Positions 1 to 13,600 of a stretch of 64,000 nt of DNA are shown in pieces (position 1 is the stretch's first letter; each line of letters starts with the position of its first letter). Source of the stretch: Cinclus cinclus (taxonomy: Eukaryota; Chordata; Aves; Passeriformes; Cinclidae); contig NC_085067.1 in the NCBI RefSeq assembly GCF_963662255.1, positions 10,541,648-10,605,647 of the forward strand, in the 5' to 3' direction. A model generated the notes under the pieces. The model was not told the DNA's origin. It searched no databases and worked only from the letters and a program-made list of their open reading frames with translations. A program made the position numbers and the translations under genes.

Positions 1-3000
1 AAATGTGGGATAACGTCCCAAAGGGCAGCTTGCAGAAACAAGGGGCTTTGCAAAATCCACTTCTTCAGGTGCCAACAAGTCCTGGCACCATTGCCTACAG
101 GCCAGCCTGTTCCTTGGAATCCTGGTATCACATTCTTGATTTTGCAGCCTGAAGAAGGATTAATTGACATCTGTCTAATCCTTCTTCCCCAAAAGATGAG
201 TGCAAGATAAGGAAAGATGGTGATTCTACAAGTTTCAGTCTGAGGCTGAGCCTGAGGGACAGGATAAGGGAAAGTTAAAGCCAGAGGGACTGGAGCATCT
301 TGCCTATTCTCCCAGCCTGACTTGAACAGAAGACAAGACATTTGCTCCAGTCCCTCCTCTGAGCTCTCCCCTCCAGATTTTAGTGGTTGTTACTAGAAAC
401 AGCTTCTGTTCTCTTGACCTCTCATCCTTACTGTGTTTCAGTGGTCCTGGCTAGTTCACTGGGCTTGGTGAACTGTGATGTACAGACCACTCCAATGCAG
501 ACACCTGAGGGATTTTTGATTTTAACTCTGTGGTCCTAAAATTCTGTAGGAAGCTTTGATAAAAGAGTATTGACTTCTACCCCAGCATGAGATCTTAAAC
601 AGAATCTCACCATCCAGTCACCACAGGCCTATGTCAGCTTGTTTGTTATTCTAACCATGTTCCTAAATGTGACTTCCCTGGCAGCACAGAGTTCTGCAAG
701 AGGGTGAGAAGGACCTACTGCTAAATTTTTGACATCCAGCATCTTTACTTCTCCTTCCTAGATAAGGTTTCCTACATGTTTTCCTGAGGTCATACCTACA
801 TTTTGCTGGAGCCAGAAAATAGTCCTTCTTTTCCCCCCAGTGACCCCCAGACCTTCAGGGACAGAGAGCTTTGTTTCCTCAGACACTGATGTCAAATAGA
901 ACATCTCCTTCTGTCTGCCCAGGACCAAACCCTGCAGGAGGCCTCAGTCCATTTATATCATGAGGTGGGAGATAAAGAGCTGCAGTGATACTGATAATTG
1001 CATAACATACTGTATCAGGAGATGTTGTGATACTGCCCAAGTGTTGTGCCTCCAGCCATCAGTAAATTCCATCAAAGGTCAAAGTTGTTCAATGGCCTCT
1101 CCATTGAGCAGAAGATGGCTCCATTTCTGATGTCTGCATTGCTGTGGAGTTCCATGAAACTCTGTACCATTGCTGATGCTTTCAGGAATGCTACTAAATT
1201 AGGCAGACTGTGGGTTACACACTACTCTGAAGTGCTTGTGATGCCCCATGCACTTATTATGGAGAAGCAATTACTGCATGGAGTTGTCTCCTGAATGTGT
1301 ATGTGGATTGTCATTTAGAGGAGAAAAGGAGATAAAGAGATAAAGGGATAGTAACTGGGCTGTTTGAGGAGGTAGAAATCCACATGAACTACTCTCCCTG
1401 CTTCCACTGGAGTATTGTTCTTGGGGTGAATTGTCAGCCTGCAATGGGGAGTCTGTCCCTGCTTCCTGTTCTGAACACTTATACATGGAAATGTGCATCC
1501 CAAAGAGCACTGCTTAATACTGGGAACATTTTCCTTCTTCCACAGCAGGACTGGGACCCTTGTGCCATGACTTCTGAAGTGAGGGGGAAAATGATGGAAT
1601 GAAACTGGTGTTATTTTTGGGTGGTCATAGTGCTTTAAGCAAATAAGATGAATGCAGGGATGAGGCTGATGTTTTTCCATGAAGACAAACTTCCTTGTGT
1701 TTGTTTAATTCTGTTGACCATGTTGAGAACTTTGAGAGATTTTTAATACTTTCTAAACTCCAGCTAAGCATCTGTGTGAACATGGGTTTAAGGAGGTAGG
1801 CTGGAGAACTGTGGGTGTTCTGGGAGTATTCCTTTGCTTCCCTGAAAAATCCTGTGAGACCCAGGTGAAAACTTCTGAATCTTTAGACCTTTGAGGATTT
1901 TATTTTTTGGATGTGTGCATGTTAGCACAGATTGGAAGGACAATTTTGTATTGAATTGTAGTTTGTCTGTGTCCTGGTGAAGGAGTTACATTGCCTGGAG
2001 AGGTCAATGATGATGTTTTGGGTGCCTCATGGCCATGCAAACCAGTCCATAGTTTGGGTGTTTGTTACGGATTTCCTTTAATCCAGTCTGGCAGTTCCTG
2101 TGATCTTTGATCTCCTCCATCTGAATTGTACCCAGAGGTTCACATCTGACCTTTTGACCATGATATCAGTCTGGCAGCCTATGTTAATTTGTTATTTCAT
2201 CATGATATTGTCCTTTCATTGACCTTTGGTTGTTTTCAGAGTCAGTGCTTTCACAAGTACAAGTCCCTCATCCTCTGTATTTTGTGAACTCTTTGTTCCT
2301 GGATTATATTGGTGTCTGAGGCTGTGCCTGGTCATACTAAAATTCTCATTTTAGTTCATTTCTCATGTGGAAGAGACATCAGAGCTGGTGGCAAGCCTTG
2401 TTTTTGACATTGTTTATGATGGTGCAGGACTTGGTGTTTGCTATCTGCAGTGAGATTGCCGCAAAGAATTAATATAAATTCCTCCATTTGATTGACTTTT
2501 CCAGTTAAATAGATAGTTATTAAATAGCTAATATCAATTGATTAGTGTAGGGTGAAGAGAAAAGAACAATGTATGAGCATCTCAAGTGCATTTCTGGTTT
2601 ATTCTTTGCCTGTGGAAACTACAGTGTGTACAGTCTTGCCCACAGAAATGTTTGAAGCCTGACTGTCACATGTAGCTGAATTATTCATTAAGCAAATCAT
2701 TACCAAACTCCCTTTTCTCTCTCCAGTTGAGAAATGAATCATCTTTGGGTAAAAAATGAACTGAAACATCCTGCTTATCAAATGTTTGTGTAGAACTTTT
2801 TCTCTTACGCAAAGCCCAGTTCAGTGATCATCCAGTGAGTGCTGGTGGAGGGGGAGAACTCTGAGTTTCAAAGTAATTTCTTTTATATTTTTTAAGTTTG
2901 GATATTCAGTTGTGTTTTGCCAGAGTTCGAAGTAACTTCAGGAATTGAACTGTCTTTCAGATATATTTACAGGGAAAAATCTATCTGCCATTTCCACTCA

Positions 3001-4295
3001 GACTGCACCTGTAAGCTGATATATTCGGGTTTTCTTGGAGCTTCACTGATTTGTTTTGCTTTCTTTCCAGCCATGTTTTAACAAGATAAGCATCTCTCCA
3101 TATTTTCCCTTCATTTCAGTAATTGCCTTCTCTGGTGACCCATTTCCTGTGCTCTTCTGTTCCGTTATCAAGACCTCTGTGCACAGCCCACAGTGCACAG
3201 AGCCCTCACTTAATCATATTATCATCTCAGGTAATTCATTAAAAGCTCCTCAGAGCAGCAAATGGAACTAAAAAAAGCACTTCTCTCAACTCCCTCGCCA
3301 AAGACACAGCCCTTGTAAACAGAGCTGCTGACCAGATGCCTGGAAATTTGACATCATCAGCCACTGAGGTGGAAATTAAGCTTCCTTCAGGTTTTCAAAG
3401 TTCTTTCACTGAAATAATTTAGCCCCCCTGAAAATTCAATCCACTTGTTATCAACTCAATATTTAGCACTGTTTGGATGTGTTGCAGAGCAATAAAGAAA
3501 AATACATGGGTTTGAGTATATGTAAGATTCAAACCATAAAGCAGTTTTTAACAAAAATACAAAAATTGAGGTTCTATATCAAAGAAATAAGGAAACAACT
3601 CCATCTCTGAAGCCAGATGTGGTGTGTTCTCTTAAAAGCTGCTGTACAAGTGTTCAGGTCTATTCTACATCCTGAGAGCTCACGTTCATGGTCTTGCTGG
3701 ATAAAAATCTTGGATAACTGTGATGCAATCTCCTCAAGAAACAGGGGGATGGCTGCCTTGCAGGAACATGGGAATGCAATGTACTTTTACCTGTGGTTGA
3801 CTGGAAGTTCAGGCTTAAATGAGAAATCAAGGTTGTAAATTCAGATAATGGAACAAAAGTCAAGTTGATAATGCTTTTTCTCCTTCTTATTGCCTGGCAA
3901 TATTGTTTTGGTCTTATTGGGACAGTGTTGGGTCAGTGTTTATATCAGTGTGATCCTGCCTGGAGCCAAGCAGACACAGATTGTTGTGTTCATGCTCCCG
4001 AGGTGTCCAGGAGGCCTCCCAGGTATGCTGCAGAGGAAGGTGAGAGAGGCTGAGCAGAGCCAGTTCAAGGGTAGCAGGAGAGTGACTGTGCTGTCTCTCT
4101 CAGGTAGCCTTCCTCAGAGATACCATGATAAACCCAGCCTTGCTAAACTGCCTGATTGGTTTAGTTACTTGACATCAAAGCCTGGAGCCAGGTTTAAAGG
4201 AGTTGTGAAAGCCCAAGCCAAGAGTTTAATTCTGTATCAGCTCTGCTGCCTTTATTTTTCGGCAGAAATAAACCAACAGTAATCAACTGGGATAT
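1..4295 (+). other. Non-coding, inferred RNF43 intron 2 (first part)
   Basis: AT-rich, stop-rich sequence with only short, unsupported open frames in all six frames. I see no splice-bounded coding block, RNA gene or clear repeat. It is assigned to intron 2 because the next RNF43 exon downstream corresponds to human exon 3 and that intron is tens of kilobases long in human. Confidence 0.6.
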
Positions 4296-4513
4296 TTCAG
4301 CCAAGAGAAGGCTCTAGTGGGACCTATTTGTGGCCTTCCACCACGTGCAGGGAGCTGACAAGGAGTCTGTCCCTGGAAGTGTCCAAGGCCAGGCTGGACA
4401 GTGGGGCTTGGAGCAACGTGGGATTGTGGAAGGGAAAAGCCCCCCATGGCAGGGGGTTGGAACTGGATGATCTTTAATGTCCCTACAACCCAAACCATTC
4501 TGGGATTCTGGGG
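4296..4513 (+). repeat. CR1 LINE 3' fragment
   Basis: Matches the last ~220 bases of a CR1 element in sense orientation: the 'ccatggcagggg' block, then 'gatctttaatgtccc', then 'aaaccattctgggattctg'. 5'-truncated as usual. No reverse-transcriptase coding remains. Confidence 0.85.
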
Positions 4514-5380
4514 TTCCACAATATTAGGTAGTGTTGAACCTCTCCCAGCAGTGCTCTGCGGTCCCTGCTTCCATAAGTTGTTCTGTCGTCATCTCCTTAG
4601 GTCAGGATTTTTGTACAGACAAGAGACTTGCTTTGCTGGTTTTCATATAACAGTTTACTTACTTTTATTGGAGAACATGAAGCCAAAGGTGCCTTTACTT
4701 AGGAGTAAGGAAAATATTTACCCAGAAGTGAGTAATAAGATCTGAGATGGTGCTTCTTTCTTCAGGAAATCCAATGGCTGCTGTTAGGCTTGACATCTCC
4801 AAAAAGTTGTTTTCTGTGCAGAGGAGTTTTGCGTCTTTGCTGGTAAGTCACTGGATAGGACTGGGACTTCTTGGGTCAACTGCTTGAACACAGTGTGGGT
4901 GTCTGTCACAGCGCAGATGAACCATGCAAAGGCCTAGGGGTTCTCTGGTTGTCTCTAAAGGGAGATGGGGCAAAGCAGCTCAGCAGGTGTGGGCTGTGCA
5001 TGGACACAGTGAACACACAGGTGTTTGGAGTCAGGAGAGAAAGGAAGTGGTTTAAGGTGACCCCTTCCTCTTTGCATTATGAAGAATAGTGAATAATTAA
5101 TCTGTCTTTACATCATTTCCAATGTTCATAACTTTACAAGGCGCCATCCTCTTCTGGGTGGAGCATCCTGGGTTCCTCTTACCCACAGATTTCCCACCTT
5201 GTTGCCATCTGTCTGTTTTTGCTACCTGTGCCCTTTTTCACATTTTCCCATGTTGAGATAGAGTCCCTATTACCAAAAGGCGTGTTGGATTGTAGGTGTG
5301 CCATGGACAGCATTTCCCAGTCTTCTTTCCCATAAATTTCTAAATTCATCTGCTTTATTGGGTAGGGCAGGAATATAGAC

Positions 5381-5398
5381 ATATATATATATATATAT
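5381..5398. repeat. (AT)n microsatellite
   Basis: Nine uninterrupted AT dinucleotides in the intron. Confidence 0.9.
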
Positions 5399-5934
5399 GA
5401 TAGGTACACTGCCCACCAACAGTATGATGCTTTCAGAAAGTGTTCCAGAATAATAGATTTATTCCAGTATCTCCCCTGAGTTTAATGAGCTGTATTAAAG
5501 TCTATATCCTTTAAAGCTCAAATGATTGTTCCCAGGCACATCCCTTTGTCCTCACTGATACTGAATTTCCCCTCTCCCAGCACAGAGCCGTTTCAGCAGC
5601 AGTTACACACAGGGCTGATCCCGACTCCTTGCTGAAGAGGACTTGCTCTTCTTTTTTGCTAATTACTGCTTTCCCTTCTCCTACTTTCTGTGCCATAACT
5701 CATCCTTCACTTGCTGTGACCCCAGGCCTTGTGAGACCCTTTTCCAAACTTGTCCAACTCATTTCAACTGCAGCAAATGCTCAATTTTCCTTGCTGGGTT
5801 CACTTTCTGATGTTTTCGTGAGCTGAATAAGCTCATGGAGGAGTCAAGGACAGGGTGAGCAGTGGGGAATGTGTGGCCAGGAGCATGGGAGGAGGTGGGA
5901 GCTGTTGGCATCATCTTGCTCAATAAACCATCTA

Positions 5935-6440
5935 CTGAATAGCCTGAGATCCTTCATGCAAGTCTTCCCAATCAGTCTGAGATTGGATAATTTGGATTTC
6001 AAGATATGGATAGCTCCAAAAAATAGTGTTTCATCTGCAGATTTTGTCACCTCATTAATTCGTGTTTTCCCAAGTAATTTATGACCACGTTGAAATGCTC
6101 TGCATGGGAACTTCCTGACTTCCTTTGTGGTGCCCCATGATGCAAACAATTCATGTAGCTTTTTTTGCAAATATTTTTTGAGTGCGTCTTTCATTCCCTG
6201 AGTTATTTGTTGGCCACAGAGACTCACTAATAGACATCCTGCTTCTAATGTGTTGAAAAAGTCTTTATTGTTTGTATGGGAGCCCCTGGCATGTTTTTCT
6301 CTTTTGACCAGTCTCCTTAACTTGCCAGAATTACAGTCTTTGCTGTTCTCATCCTTTGGATTCAAGTTCCACTTTTAAAATGTTTCCTTTTCTTTCTGGT
6401 CCTCTCCTTCCTTTATTATACAGTCTTGGGTTTTGGGCTC
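5935..6440 (-). repeat. Possible ancient interspersed repeat
   Basis: Phrases such as 'tcatctgcagattttgtcac' followed by 'aatttatgac', and later 'cttttgaccagtctccttaac', resemble a highly diverged repeat that I know from turtle, crocodile and bird genomes. It also supports a 173-codon open frame on the minus strand (5844-6365) whose protein I do not recognise. Family and orientation are uncertain. Confidence 0.35.
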
Positions 6441-6841
6441 AATGGTGTAAATTTACTCCAAGCCTTCAGCAGGAAATCTCTCAATATTTTCTGTATAACC
6501 CAAAACATTTTACCTTTTCATTTGGTTTCTAAAATGTTTTTCAAACTACTTTTCTTACTCTTAGACTTTTAATGGTTTCAGAATGTTGTACTTATTTCTA
6601 CTTATTTATTTTTCTTTCCTACAAATAGGGGAATTTGAATATACAGTGGGCACTATTAGAGAAATAATCTGTCTTCAACCAACCCTCCTGCGCACTATCC
6701 AGGACTGCACCTACTTTGGAGGTTGCTCCAAACTTTTTCATGAAGAAGTTGATAAAGATACCAAAATCTGTCTTTTGATTGGACTTCAGTACAACATTTG
6801 CCTTCTCAGTATGGCCATGTTTGAAGTCAGCCATTAATTAT

Positions 6842-6995
6842 GGCTGCCCAGGAAGGTTTGGAGTCCCCATCCCTGGAGGTGCCCAAGGAAGGCCTGGTCA
6901 TAGCACTCAGTGCTCTGAGCTGGGGGCAAGGTGGGGACTGGGCACAGCTGTGACTCCATGGTCTTGAAGATCATTTCCAACTGCAGTGATTCTGG
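6842..6995 (+). repeat. CR1 LINE 3' fragment
   Basis: Sense-orientation CR1 tail: 'ccccatccctggaggtgccc', then 'gaagatcatttccaactg', then 'gtgattctgggg'. Confidence 0.8.
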
Positions 6996-7335
6996 GGTGC
7001 TGTGGTTAATACTGTGCTTTTCTCTCACATGCCTTTCCTGGTCTCTGGCATCACCACAGAGAGATCATCAGTTGGTAGCTTTGGTATATTTTTTCCACAC
7101 TGGTGTGGAATTTCATCCTATAGATCTTTGAAACTGTTTCATGCAGTTAAATATATTTCAGTGCAGCCCACTGTATTATTCCTGTATCTCTGTTACCACA
7201 ACAACATCTGAATTAACTTCTTTACTTTGAATTTACCAGGTGCTTATGAAATTAATTTTGTAATTTGAAATTAGGCAATTTGGTTTACCCATCTTAACTT
7301 CAAGGTTGGGTTTTGTGTTTGCAGTACAGGTAAAT

Positions 7336-7445
7336 ATTTATATATATTTATACTTACAGATGTATATCTGTATATATGTACACATATAGATATATATACA
7401 CACATAGGTACATATCTGTTTACACATATGTGATATACATTTATT
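7336..7445. repeat. TA/CA-rich low-complexity tract
   Basis: About 110 bases of interrupted tata and acaca dinucleotides, a decayed microsatellite. Confidence 0.75.
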
Positions 7446-7448
7446 CAT

Positions 7449-7582
7449 CAAACCAGAAAGGTTTAGTTTGAGAGGGATCTTAAAGGTCACCCAGTTCCAA
7501 CTTCTGCCACAGGCAGGGATCTCTTCCACTACCCAGGTTGCTCCAAGCCCCAATGTCCAACCTGGCCTGGAACACTTGCAGA
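7449..7582 (-). repeat. CR1 LINE 3' fragment
   Basis: Antisense CR1 tail: 'gagggatcttaaaggtcacc', then 'caggttgctccaagcccc' and 'ccaacctggcctggaacact'. Confidence 0.85.
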
Positions 7583-8706
7583 GGGATTATTGATACCCAG
7601 AGCATTCTTGCATGTGGTATCAGTGCAATACTCAGTATTTTAGGTGCAGGAATTAAGAGACAAATTTTATCCCCAGATACCAGCTACAAATACATAAAAC
7701 CTGACTTGCAAAATTGCTTTAGAGACCTGAGGGATCAGCAAGTTGTGAGGGTGCTGCTGGAGGGGGGCACTCCATGAGCCCCAGTGCTTTGGGAAGTGCA
7801 GTGGGTTGGGAAAGGCTCCCTGGTGTGCCTGGCCCAGAGCTGGAGTCAGGCACAGACTGAGGCAGCTATGGAACATTTGCAGTGCTTGATCTCTGCAAAT
7901 GTTCATCAAAGTCTGAGCAGGCAACAAGTTTCCTCTTGTTGTGTCCTGGTTGGATCTCGCTCGCAGACCACGATCCTCATCTTCCCTCACCATCCTTCAC
8001 TCCAGCAGCAGCTTTCCTGAGCCTCAGGCACCACAAGCTCTGACTCATTTACTTAATATTCCTCTAATGAAACTGCCCAGAGCTCTGGACCTGTTCTCCT
8101 CCAAAACAATCCTTCTCCTCCCTATTTTTCCACACCCTTCACTTTCTTCTCAGCTCCTGCCACAGACCTCATCAGACTTGAGCTGAGCTCCCCTGAGCAG
8201 ACATGCCTTTCCATTCCCTGCCAGACCCCTCATGTCCTGCCAGCCCAGGGAGGGTGTGAGTGACAGTGGAGGGGCCAGGTGACTTTCGGAGCGAAGCCAG
8301 GAGGGCAAGAATCAGGCAGGAGTTTCTTCAGCTGTGGTGCAATGGGGAGAGAGGGATGGACATCCTGGTATCCTCTCTGCCCTGGGTTTGGAGCAGGACT
8401 CAGGGTAGCTGGAAGCTGCACTGATTCCAGGGCATCCTTCGCTGTGGCAGGAGAGCTGGGACAAGCACAGACGCTTCTTCCAGAAAGGATGGGAATGGCA
8501 GAAAAGGCTGAGAATGAGAAATCTGCCCCAGAGCTGTCTGTACTGGTTGGGTGGGCTGAAGGGCCCTGAGATGAGCAGAGCCCCAAGCCAGGGGGCCTGG
8601 GGCTGCCACCAGAATCAGACAGACAGCAGCTGTGGAAATTCTTGCCCAGCCTTGTTGAGGACCATGTTACCACCATAATTCAAACATGACAAGGTGGTAG
8701 CATTCC
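7583..8706. other. Non-coding intronic stretch
   Basis: Overlapping short open frames on both strands, none with recognisable protein features or splice context. No RNA gene or repeat identified. Confidence 0.5.
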
Positions 8707-9226
8707 TGGAGTCCTGATCTCTTGATTTCAGGACCTGAAATCCCAGATAGCAGCTCCAGACTGATCAAGGGAAGCTGGCTGAGATGATTTTTCTCTTTTT
8801 GTAGAATCTGCATCTTACAGGATCTACCTGAGACAATTCCCAGGTATCTTCTGAAGTCTTTTCATATCTCCTCCATGCAGCTGATAGCCGAGGTACTATC
8901 TCCCAGAATCTTTTCATCTCTGATTTAGGCACTGGATATGGTGCATAGCAGTCCCAGACTCCTCCAAGGAAGTAATCTGAAATTATTTTTCTGCTTTCAT
9001 GGAAACCTCATCTTCCAGGATGCACCAGGCATTGCCAGGAGTCTTTTCACATCTCCTCTTGCAAGCTGAGATCTCAGGTAGCAGCACCATAGTCCTCTAA
9101 GGGGCCAAGGGGTTCTTCCTCTTCTGAAGGAAAGTGTGTGTTCTGGAATCCACCTGAGCTGAGCCCCTTCTCAAGCATTTCCTGAAGTCTTGATCTCTGA
9201 TTTCAGGGACTGAGATCCCAGGATGG
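8707..9226. repeat. Degenerate ~140-bp tandem repeat
   Basis: Related blocks recur around 8707, 8849/8909, 9037 and 9181. Each contains a version of 'gtctt(t)tgatctctgatttcagg...gagatcccag' followed by 'agcagc...agactcctccaagg' and a T-rich 'atgatttttctc' segment. The copies are strongly diverged. This is probably an old local duplication in the intron. Confidence 0.6.
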
Positions 9227-9322
9227 CTTAGGATGGTACAGCTGAGTCCAGAGATGCTGGTGGGCCTGTGGTGTTACCTACACTAGGATAGAGAGACTGT
9301 AAGGAAGATTACAAATCGTTCA

Positions 9323-9431
9323 GTTTTGTTGGTGGTTTAGGGTTTTTTTGTTTTGGTTTGGGTTTTTTTTTTGTTTTTGTTTGTTTGTTTGTTTTGTTTT
9401 GTTTGCTTTGGTTTTTTATTTTTTATTTTAC
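9323..9431. repeat. (TTTG)n-rich low-complexity tract
   Basis: About 100 bases almost entirely of T and G, with runs of tttg and a T9 run. Confidence 0.9.
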
Positions 9432-12400
9432 TGAGTCTAAAAGACTTTGCAGGACTTTGGTCCTCTTGGGAAGCAGATGGGTCTGATCCAGAGCACAATT
9501 GGCTGCCCAAGGAGTGACGTTTCTTCCTAGGGCTAGAAAACATGAAACCTGTGGACATGGCTTCTCTAGCTCAGTGTTGATAAGCAGATTGCTTGCTCCT
9601 AAGGAACATGTCCTGTCCGTACTCAGGATGTCTTTTAAAAAGTGTTGCTATGGCATCTGCAGAACGGCTGCATCCAGGGCAGAGGTATTGGTAAACAGTA
9701 AGTAATAGGTGGATGCATGTTCCTGCCCAGATCTGGGGTGATTGTGTGGAGGATTTCTTCCTCCTAAGCAGCTCTGAAGGATGCACAGGGTGGTTCTGAG
9801 CAGCGGGAGAGAAGGATTTGGGTTTGGGTGGATGATGGGGTTGCTGAAGGGCGTGTGGGGCAGGTGGGTAGGGAGAAGATGGGGAAAAGGTTTGGCTCTG
9901 GAGGAGGGGATTAGTGGGGTGAGGGACAAGTCTGTCCGGGGGTGCTAATGGGAGGAGCAGAGCCATTTCTGCGCATGAGCTGGAGCTGGTCCTGAGCAAG
10001 GCAAGGCAGGGTCTGTTGAGTACTGTTGGAGCTGCATGCACAGAACTCTCCTGGTCCCTCAGCCTGTACAGACAGGCCCGTGCTCCTCAAAGGAGGGATC
10101 GGATTCTTGCCCTCTGGGGGTTTCCAGCCAGCTCAAAGTTCAGAGGAGTCCTTTCTTTCTCCTGCTGTTCATGCCCTGCAAAGAATTTTCTATCAGCAAA
10201 ATAAATTGATTTATAATCAACTTGATGTTCATCCCCAGTTCTGGGCTATGAAAGGAGTTTTGAAGGACCAGGGAAATAGAGCCTGGAGGTTGTGGAAGCA
10301 GAGGAGTGCAGACAGTGGCACAGCCCAGGTGGGACAGGGTGGAAGAATCTTGGGGACACTACAGAGCCAGTGAAACTCTTGGGTGCATCTCTGGGAGTGG
10401 GAACAGTTGGACAAAATGCAAAATAAAGGAATAATCCCTGGAAAGAAAGCATTGAGGGGTCCTCTGTGCATGCCATGGTAGGCTGAGAAAATTCTACTCC
10501 TGCAAGTTTCCTGGCTGGATTTAAATTCTGTTGGGTGCTCCATGGCACGAAGGTCCTTGAAATGTTGGTTGTAGCTCAGGCTGTACTTCAGCCAATATGA
10601 ACCATGTCAAACTCAGAAAGATTTTCTTTGAACACTGTTATCATTCCAGGGAAAACCCAGTCCTGTCAAACCCTACTTGATGGCAGCTCTGTCATGAACC
10701 TTCTTTGGTCAGGCTGGGCAGAAGAACTGTTTTGAATTATCACCATGCCTCAGGCTTTTGGAAAGCAGCTGTTGTGTCCCTGCCTGGGTCTGCAATTGTG
10801 GAGTCAATATTTTTAGAGAAAGATGGAAACATGGGCTGCCTCAGGAGCTGGACTTGGTTACCTGACTGGTTTTCTTGGCTTCCGTGAATGTGTCCAGAAA
10901 ACAGTGAGTTTGGAAAGAAATTTTTTTGTGCTTACGGAAGGCAATTTTTAAATGTCAAAGTTGAAAGTACTTTTTCTTAGTAAAAAAAAAAAAAAAATCA
11001 CCACCAAACCATTGCAAGCTGGTTGGGCATGAAACTGCCTGAGCAGCTGAGCTGAATCCATGGCATCTTCTGGAAGACTTATTAAGGCTTTAAAAGGAGC
11101 CCCATGTTAGTGCTGTATCTCCCAAGCAGGAGCTCACATTGACCAGCACACCACAGCCTTTAAGCTGTTTGTGTCCAAATTGTTTGGTTACTCAATTCTA
11201 AACTGACCACATCCCCATATTCGGAGGAATTGCCACATCATAGTGCTCTGGAAGTGTCCTGTGGCACTTGATTTACAGCAACTAAATAGTAGTGGGGTCA
11301 GTGGCCAGCTGGCCACTGAGCAGGAAACTGGATGACAAGAAGAATTAATAATACTCCATGGAAGCTGGAGTGTCTGATGGCACTGGAAGCTGTGAGGATG
11401 GATCAACCTCCAGGATATTAACCATGGAGATGGCTCTCAGCATTTGCTGCCAGTGCTGATGGCCCCGGGGAGCAGATGGCACATGGATTCATCTGCCCCA
11501 TTGACCACTGAGCCAATGAGTTTGGCTGAGGATGGGGGAATTGACACAGTTGTACAGAAGCAGCATCTCTGCAGGTTTCCAAAGCATGAGAAACAGCCAT
11601 CCCTGAACAGAGCTCTGAGAGAAGCAGCAGTTTGGGAATTCTCCAGCTCCCAGTAGCAGAGGTGATTGGTGGGAGCTGGGAGATCCTTGGGTTGGTACGC
11701 GAGGAGTGGTGGTTGGGCTGTCAGGCTGCCCGTGCTGCCAGGGGAGCTGTGATGAGCAGCGTTGTCAGAGAGCGGACGTGAGGGATTGATCATGGAGCTG
11801 GGAGACAGCTCGGGCCAAGAAGAGCAGGAAGTAGGGGCTGTGCTACTCTCCATCTTGATTAGATTCAGCAAGGAAGGTCACGTCCAGCCCATTTCTTGGT
11901 ATTAGAGGAGGATTTGAATGCTCCTGCAGGAAAAGTGCCACCCCCACTACCCCACAGCAGTTTGTTCAAGTTGACCTCAGTGGTTTCCTGCCAAAAATAC
12001 CTGTGAACAATAATGACTTGTTAATGATTTATCCCTGTGTTCTCAAGTGCTGCACTGATTCTGAATACCACAGAAACCATTGGGGCAGGCTCTTGAGGTT
12101 TTGGCTACAATGGCTTTTTGTCCTTCCCCCTGACAGGGATGCCAGTTGCATGAGGGAACCAAGAGCTCAGTGTACTGGGCAGTGTAAATGCACATTGTTC
12201 AGTGTGACTTCAGGGAATATTGGTGGGAAAAGCAACTGCGTTGGATCAGGGGAGAAATCAACTAAGCTGTAATGAAGAATTGTCCCTTGCAGAGTTTGCA
12301 GAGCCCTGAGCAGACAGCAGCAGATTCCCTGTGATGCCAGCAAGGTACAGTTGTACAGAGAGTGTGCTCTCTGCAAAGAGCTGCAAATCCACATTACATG

Positions 12401-13600
12401 GACCTGGCGTGGCTCTGGATATGGGATCCAGCACAACAAGCTCTCTCCTTCCCTGGGAGATGGGCACCTGCCATTTTCCCAGGCCATCAAGGCAAGAGTA
12501 TGGAGGTTTTGTGGCATAGAGGGGTGAGGTACCACACCAAAAAAGTCTTCCATGTGTTTCCAGCATGGCTGTGCAGTAAACCCACCTCAGACATCCTGTT
12601 TTGGGAGTGGGAGCACTACAAGATGAAAAGTAGCAGATAAAGAGGGAGAATCTGTGATTGCAGCAACCACCTCCACCCTGCAGAACCAGGAGAAAAGGCA
12701 GTGGACCCCAGGAACCAGCGTCTGCATGATTGAACCAAGGTGTTCATGGCTCATTTTACACAACAGTTTCAGTGCTGGATAGCCAAAGCTTCACCCAGTG
12801 CTTGACTCTCCCAGTGGTCTTTTTCTGGCTGGGGCCAGTATCATGTTAAGAAAAAAGCAGAAAAATGCATAATTGGCAGGTGCCAATGGACACTCCGTCT
12901 TTTGTGTCTCTTCCTCTGCAGGAACCAGGGATGAGAGCAGGAGACCTCCCTCCAGTAACCAGGAGGCCTTTCTCCTTTCTGAACTTCTTTTAGTTTCAAC
13001 TACTGTGGCTCCAGATGTTCTCATTATCCCAGCATTGATCCTCCTCTGACGTCTCTTGCAGAGATCCAGGATGGTAAGGGCTGGATGCTCCAGTGGAGGC
13101 GATGTCACAACTCAACCTCCTTTCGCTGCCCCAAACAAATGGGCTGTGAGTGGCTCCCTTCCCATTCCTTGGAATAAAACAGCTGGTAGAGCTCAGTCAT
13201 TTAAAAGGAATCTTTGATCAAATTATTGGGGCCCTTAAGTGAAGACAGTGGGTAGAGCATCCACTGGACCTCACTCTGTTGAGCAGGAAAGTTATTTCAC
13301 TTCCTGCCCTGTTTGTCCTTCATCCTGCATGTTCACTGCTCTGTGCTGCTCTGGACACGGCAGCAGAGGTGCCTGAAAATGGAAATTTCTCTACATTTTT
13401 GCCCTCTTGAGTCCTGAGGCAAGACCTCTGTCATCCCTGTCCCTAAGAACCTCCACATGGAGACTTGCCCTTTGGTGATGAATGCTGGAGACTCTGGAGT
13501 CTCCCAGCGGGCTGTTACTAAGAGAAGAGTTTCATGCTTACCTGCTTCAAGGTCCTTCCAGTGTGCCAGCTCAGCTCTTTGAACGTCTCTTACACTGTGG
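9432..13600. other. Non-coding intronic stretch
   Basis: No exon found. Contains a 16-A run at 10982-10997 and a perfect 22-bp palindrome at 11298-11319. The many 60-150 codon open frames (for example around 9571-10041 and 11437-11871) overlap each other on both strands and look random. Confidence 0.55.
11298..11319. repeat. Perfect 22-bp palindrome with central E-box
   Basis: An exact inverted repeat with no spacer, centred on CAGCTG within GGCCAGCTGGCC. It could extrude as a cruciform or bind bHLH factors. Function unknown. Confidence 0.85.

Larger units (their letters stand above)
4514..6841. other. Non-coding intronic stretch
   Basis: No gene found. It contains an (AT)9 microsatellite at 5381-5398 and, from about 5935 to 6440, sequence that resembles an old amniote interspersed repeat. 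Otherwise nothing recognisable. Confidence 0.55.
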
